A program made the position numbers and the translations under genes. The notes beneath the pieces are model-generated. The model made no database searches, had not been told where the DNA came from, and was given only the letters and a program-made list of their open reading frames with translations. DNA of 64,000 nt. Source: Ampelocalamus luodianensis (lineage: Eukaryota > Streptophyta > Magnoliopsida > Poales > Poaceae). The number at the start of each line of letters is the position of its first letter. Position 1 is the stretch's first letter. The stretch lies in the NCBI GenBank assembly GCA_036346255.1, contig CM070639.1, positions 3,296,001 to 3,360,000 of the forward strand, given 5' to 3'. Shown here piece by piece: positions 59,382 to 64,000 of this stretch.

Positions 59382-60950
59382 ATGGCCCCCCGAAGGGCAG
59401 CACCCAAAGTCTCCGCAGCCGAGGCAGCGGCGGCGGCTGCGGCCCCGAACACTCCTAAAGCAAAGCGGGGTCGGGCCGCATCGGCCACTGCCGCCACCCG
59501 AGCCACAAAAGAAGCAGCCAATAATTCTACCCATGGGGACATCGTAGGAGGCGATGCCCCGCCCACCGAAGCATCTTTGCCAAATACGCAGACCGCGGGC
59601 ATCACTCGAGAAGCACACGAAGCACTCCAACGAGAATTGGTGGATCTCCGGCGGGAGATGCTTAGCCTCCGACAGACAGCGGGAGGCACCCTCGCGACCA
59701 CCCAGCCACAGCTTGACACTCAACACCCCGAAGCCGGAGCACAAACCACCATCCCAGAGGAACCAAACGCGAGCCTACAGCTCCGGGGAGACCCCAACTC
59801 ACCGTTGAGCGCAGGACTTGAAGCAGCGCGCTGGCCAAGGAACTTCAAAATGCCGGAGGTCGCACCCTTCGAAGGTTGCACAGATCCTCGGAGTTCTGGC
59901 GTGTATGAAACAAAGATCGGCGGCGGGAGGAGACGACACGACCAAGGCAAAAAGCATCACGCTCGCCCTTAAGGGCGTCGCCCTGACGTGGTTCTTTACC
60001 ATCCCCCCCCCCCGCTCCATTTACGCCTGGGAGCAGTTGCGTGACCACATACGCAATAATTTTCAAGGAAACTACCGCGAGCCGAAGGATGCAGGACACC
60101 TATTCGCAATCAAGCAAGCCCCGGGTGAATCCCTTCGAAGCTTCTTCAGGAAATTCGTAGAAGTAAAGTGCAAGTCAAGGGGGTCAACGAGACCACCATC
60201 ATAAACGCCGCAACCTGCGGCTTGCAGAAAGGCCCCCTGTCGGAGAAACTGGCACGCAAGCCAACGCGTACGGTCGCGGAGCTCTTCGACAAGATAGAGG
60301 AATACGCTCGGGCGGAGGAGGATAGCATCCGGAGAAACGGTGTCGGCCCAAATACCACCCCAACAGACAGGCCACCCAAGGAGGATGCAACTACCACCCC
60401 AGCTACCAGCAAACCACGCATCAACTATCGGCAAAAAGGCCGAAACGTTTATCATCTGGACGAAGGGCACACCTCGAGCGAGCGGGAGGCGCCGAGCAAA
60501 CGCGGCCGTGGAAGAAGCGCGGCCGTCACGATGGCGGCACCAGACGCGCCGCGGCGCACAAAGAAGAACTCGTTGTCCGTGACCTCGCGCGCGCGGTCAC
60601 ACACAACAGCAGAGTGTCGCACCATCGCAGCCATGCAAGACTACATGCACCGCAGCCAACAGCCAGTTGAACATGAAGATCGGAAGGAGGCGGGCAATCT
60701 ATTGCCAGCCCCACAGCTACGCCCGCGCATCGAAGGCGTCCATGGCGGGCCAACCCAGAGGATCATCAACATGATCACAGGGGGGTCCTCGCTGGGCATA
60801 GCATCAAAGAGACAACGTCGCGTGTACGTACGGCAAATACACCACGTGGCCACACAGCCGGCCTCCCTGCCACCCCGCTACTCCGAGGTGCCCATAACAT
60901 TCGGACCAAGGCGCACGGCATACACTTCCCATCGAGACCTCGTCATCTCG
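59382..60950 (+). pseudogene. gypsy gag, frameshifted
   Basis: It starts MAPRRAAPKVSAAEAAAAAA and has an Ala-rich N-terminus and a predicted coiled coil (HEALQRELVDLRREMLSLRQ). The frame is lost at about 59880. The capsid core reads on in another frame (GVALTWFFTIPPPRSIYAWEQLRDHIRNN, ending ESLRSFFRKFVEVK) and returns to the first frame at 60168. No intact CCHC knuckle was found. A C8 run at 60003 marks a likely slippage site. Confidence 0.8.
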
Positions 60951-60959
60951 CCCGGCATT

Positions 60960-63515
60960 GCGGCTATGAGGTCGGCGTGTCCTCGTGGATGGCGGAGCTC
61001 GGCGGACCTCTATTCACGAAACCCGACAAGATGATGATCCTAGAGATGCTTTGTCACCACCGGCATACCATTGGTCGGCCGGAGGAAGGCCGTGGCAAGA
61101 CTGGTCAAATCGCCTTACCCGTCACGTTTGACGACGGCCAGGCATCTCGCACGGAGACAATAACTTTCGACGTGGTTGAAATGCCATATCAGTACAACGC
61201 CATCCTCGGAAGGGCCACGCTCAACACCTTTGGCGCAATAGCGCATCATAACTACCTGTGCATCAAGATCCCCGCGCGCGAAGGTGTTATTACGATATGG
61301 GCAAACCAACACCTTGCTCGTCGGGCCGAAATGGAGTTGGGCTCGCACGCTCGATGCGTTCACGCGGTCGAAGCAAACGCGGGACCACAAAGCAGGGCCC
61401 CGGTTGGCAAATGGGTCCCAGCGGCGGAAGGGCGGCTTCAAAGGTGCCTCGGGGCGATTCTCGGAGAAAACGGTGGCCCTCGGGGCAGAACTCACGGAGG
61501 AAGAACACAGCAACATCCTCCGGGTGCTCCGCGACAACGCCGACATCTTCGCATGGAGCCCAGAGGATATCCCTGGCGTCGCCAGGGACACAATCGAGCA
61601 CCAGCTGGACATCCGAGTGGACGCAGTCCCAAAGAAGCAGAAGCTCTGGCGCATGACGCCCGAACGCCTCGAAGCCGCAAAGAAGGAAATCGCCAAGCTC
61701 TTGACAGCCGGCGTGATTCGCGAAATCAAGCATTCCGAATGGCTCGCCAACCCGGTCCTCGTCCAAAAAAATACTGGCCAATGACGCATGTGCATCGACT
61801 TCACCGACCTCAACAAGGCGTGCCCAAAGGATGACTTCCCCTTACCACGCATCGACCAGTTAGTGGACGCCACATCAGGGTGCGAGCTTATGAGCTTCTT
61901 GGACGCATACTCCGGATATCACCACATATTCATGGCTAAGGAGGATGAAGCAAAAACCGCCTTCATCACCCCCATTGGCACCTACTGCTACCATCGCATG
62001 CCCTTCGGGCTGAAAAATGCGGGAGCCACATTTACCGCCTTATCACAAGATTCCTCGCCGGGCAGCTCGGCAGGAACGTCGAGGCCTATGTCGACGACAT
62101 TGTGGTGAAAAGCAAGCTCGCGGGATCCCACCCCGGGGACCTGCGAGAAACTTTCGCCAGCCTCCGAGCAGAAGGAGTCAAGCTCAACCCAGAGAAATGC
62201 GCCTTCGGCGTCAGGGTAGGAAAAGTTGTTGGGGTTCCTCGTCTCAAATAGAGGAATCGAAGCAAACCCAGAGAAAATCAGGGCCATACAAGAAATGCAA
62301 CCACCCCGCAGCGCCCGAGAGGTACAAAAACTCACAGGGTGCCTCGCGGCCGCCCTCAGCCGATTCTTGTCCCGCTTGGCGGAGCAAGCTTTGCCCTTCT
62401 TCAAGACCCTTCGAGGTGCGAAGCCGTTCCAATGGACAGAAGAGCGCCAACACGCATTCCAAGAACTCAAGGAGTACCTCGCTCAGCTACCAAGCCTCAC
62501 CAGCCCAAGGCCAGGAGCACGGCTCCTGTTGTACCTCGCCTCATCCGCTTCCGCGGTCAGCGTGGTCCTCGTCCAAGAAGAAGACGGACAGCGACCCGTC
62601 TACTATGTCTCTGAAGCGCTCCAGGGAGCCAAGATAAGATACATGGAGCTGGAAAAGCTAGCGTACGCCTTGCTCATGGCTTCGCGTAAGCTTCGCCATT
62701 ACTTCCTCGCACATGCAATCACAATCCCAACTTCCTACCCGCTGGCTCTCATGTTGCGAAACAAGGATACCTCCGGACGGATCGACAAATGGGTCGCGGA
62801 ACTCGCACCCTTTGACATCACGTTTGCTCCGCGCACCACAATAAAATCCCAATCATTGGTCGACTTCGTCGCCGAGTGGACCCCTCACACGGAACAGCCA
62901 GCCAATACCATCGAGACACCATGGACACTATACACCGACAGCTCCTGGTGCGCGACAAGAGCAGGCGCGGCGGCCATCCTTGTCGCGCCAGATGGTCGAA
63001 GCATCTCACACGCCGCGCGACTCAACTTTCCCACCACAAACAACGCCTCAGAATACGAGGCACTCCTCCTAGGCCCCCGCAGAGCGAAGGCGCTAGGACC
63101 AAAGCGAGTAGTGGTCAAAAGTGATTCGCGCCTCATGGCGGGACACTTCGACAAGACATTTGAAACAAGGGATCCCGAAATGGCTCGATACCTCGCAGCG
63201 GTACGGGCCGTCGCTAAGGGGTTCCTCGGAATCACCGTCCAGGCAATCCCCAGAAGTGCCAACGAAGCCATTGATCGCCTTGCAAAGATGGCCAGTTCAA
63301 ATGACCGACCTCCGCCGGAGGGTTTCTACGAGATACTTAACAACCCTTCCGCCTCGGCCGGGGCGCCCACCATCCCATGCGGAGCACCAGGGGCTCCGCC
63401 CGGAGCACTAGGGGCTCCACCCAAGTCACAAGGGGACGAGCCCGAAGGTACCCAGCCTGCCGAGGCGTCGCAAGGCAAAGCGCACCACGTGGCGCACATT
63501 GACGCCACATACTAG
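60960..63515 (+). pseudogene. gypsy pol remnant: protease, RT and two RNase H domains
   Basis: A protease-like tail (YNAILGRATLNTFGAIAHHNYLCIK) is at about 61195-61275; its catalytic Asp region is not recognisable. RT follows: WRMTPERLEAAKKEIAKLL, then a TGA at 61782, CIDFTDLNKACPKDDFPLP, the FLDAYSGYHHI motif, MPFGLKNAGATF, and VDDIVVKS in a shifted frame. From 62226 a 429-codon frame holds the RT connection and first RNase H (FQWTEERQHAFQELKEYLAQ, VYYVSEALQGAK). A second RNase H follows (YTDSSWCATRAGAAAILV, NNASEYEALLLG, VVVKSDSRLMAGH). A second, archaeal-type RNase H is the hallmark of the Tat/Ogre lineage. A Pro/Gly/Ala-rich linker ends at the TAG at 63513. Confidence 0.87.
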
Positions 63516-63566
63516 CGCAACATCATCATCGCCTACCTGACAAGCGGAGAACCTGACGATCCGATT

Positions 63567-64000
63567 GCCTTCGTTGAAGTCTTGGAATTCTAGGTCTTCA
63601 GATTGGTCGAACTCTCAGGAGTCGTCGAAGTCTAAACGCGAAAATACGACAAATTCAAATTCAAATTCAAATAAATTCAAAAACATATATCAAAATAACT
63701 CCAATTTTAAATATTTTGGTTTAGTTAGCTAGATTATAATTTTATATAAATTTTTCAATTTGAATCACCCAATTTGGAGTTCATATGCAAAAGTTATGAA
63801 TTTTTGAAGTTTAAACCTATTTTAAAACCTAAATTTTGAAATTCCAGATTTTCCTGATTTATTTTTCTAAAGGAAATTATAGTTATTGTGCAATGATGAC
63901 GTCAGCAACAGAATTTAGGAATTTAAAAGAAATTAAATCTATTTACGACGTGTGGGCCCAGCGTGTCATAGACACGATCCACGTTAACTAGGTCCACGGG
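63567..64000. mobile_element. part of another long-LTR copy (continues past the window)
   Basis: CCTTCGTTGAAG at 63570 and the following order of blocks (AAAAGTTATGAATTTTTGAAG, TTTTCCTGATTT, GACGTCAGC, the 'gggccca' and 'ctaggtccacgg' blocks) match 38212-38610 of the solo LTR at 36572-40154. The junction with gypsy sequence is abrupt and no LTR terminus is visible there. It is therefore a rearrangement or deletion joint and not a clean insertion end. Confidence 0.6.

Larger units (their letters stand above)
58814..63562 (+). mobile_element. gypsy element of the Tat lineage, truncated before integrase
   Basis: The 5' LTR (58814-59333, 520 bp) begins TGTCGTAGGGACACCCC and ends CACTACGACA. A TATA-like GGCTATAAATAGCC lies at about 59190. 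The primer site TTGGCGCCGTCCGTGGGG follows at 59335. Gag, protease, RT and two RNase H regions follow in order, with frameshifts. Homology stops after the second RNase H (about 63562), where unrelated LTR sequence begins, so integrase and the 3' LTR are missing. The left flank is CACCC, and no matching right-hand duplication exists in the window. Confidence 0.88.
35955..64000 (-). mobile_element. base of the nested stack: LTR retrotransposon with ~6-kb LTRs and almost no coding (LARD-like)
   Basis: On the plus strand the order is 3' LTR (35955-54971 with insertions), polypurine tract, a short internal region (54972-57862), primer-binding site, then the 5' LTR (from 57863). The element is therefore minus sense. 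Both LTRs start TGTYGGACCCCA on the plus strand, and the 3' LTR ends GGATGTTACA. After removing the three elements inserted in it, the 3' LTR is about 6.0 kb. The internal region is only 2.9 kb with a single gag zinc-knuckle remnant and no pol. This fits a large retrotransposon derivative mobilised by a partner. The target duplication at the left would be GAAGC (35950-35954); the right end is outside the window or lost. The two LTRs differ at roughly 8 of the first 97 positions, so the insertion is not recent. Confidence 0.82.

Overview
The window is nuclear DNA of a grass (Poaceae). The evidence is intron-containing plant genes (an LSD1-type zinc-finger gene, a CASP-like gene and a miR164-targeted NAC gene), a plant elongator tRNA-Met with an intron, and a dense load of grass-type transposons: CACTA elements with subterminal repeats, hAT MITEs, a LINE, copia, gypsy/Tat and long LTRs. 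I cannot name the species.

Layout. 1-10601 is transposon-derived: the end of a long LTR (1-678), two apparently solo long LTRs with perfect 5-bp target duplications (942-5764 and 6275-10601), and a hAT MITE (6015-6189). 10602-27589 is a gene island: a three-finger LSD1/LOL gene (+, 11722-15446), tRNA-Met(CAT) (-, 16274-16363), a four-helix CASP-like gene (+, 16863-18075), and a NAC1/CUC-type NAC gene (-, 19988-24462) with a miR164 site at 20230-20250.

27590-32152 holds a non-autonomous CACTA element (27590-28439) and a 5'-truncated LINE (28820-32152, -) with a 14-bp target duplication. A second CACTA element (29508-30919), carrying a captured piece of the splicing factor gene Prp18, sits inside the LINE. 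32624-35943 contains low-copy sequence, including three well-phased 3'-terminal exons of an unrecognised minus-strand gene (34848-35943).

From 35955 to the right edge the window is one nested stack. The base is a minus-strand LTR retrotransposon with ~6-kb LTRs, a tRNA-iMet-type primer site and only a CCHC gag remnant. It landed 11 bp from a splice acceptor of the unrecognised gene and in the same orientation. Into its 3' LTR went a hAT-like element (36053-40704, itself hit by a solo LTR at 36572-40154), another solo LTR (44411-47562) and a decayed copia element (48295-53502). Its internal region received a hAT MITE (57297-57598), and its 5' LTR received a Tat-lineage gypsy element (58814 to about 63562) that is cut off before integrase. 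The 3' LTR also contains a diverged minisatellite rich in short palindromes built on the GTCG/CGAC core.

Insertion boundaries were read by eye from terminal motifs and target duplications. Gene models come from ORF phase and splice signals only; no transcript or database evidence was available.
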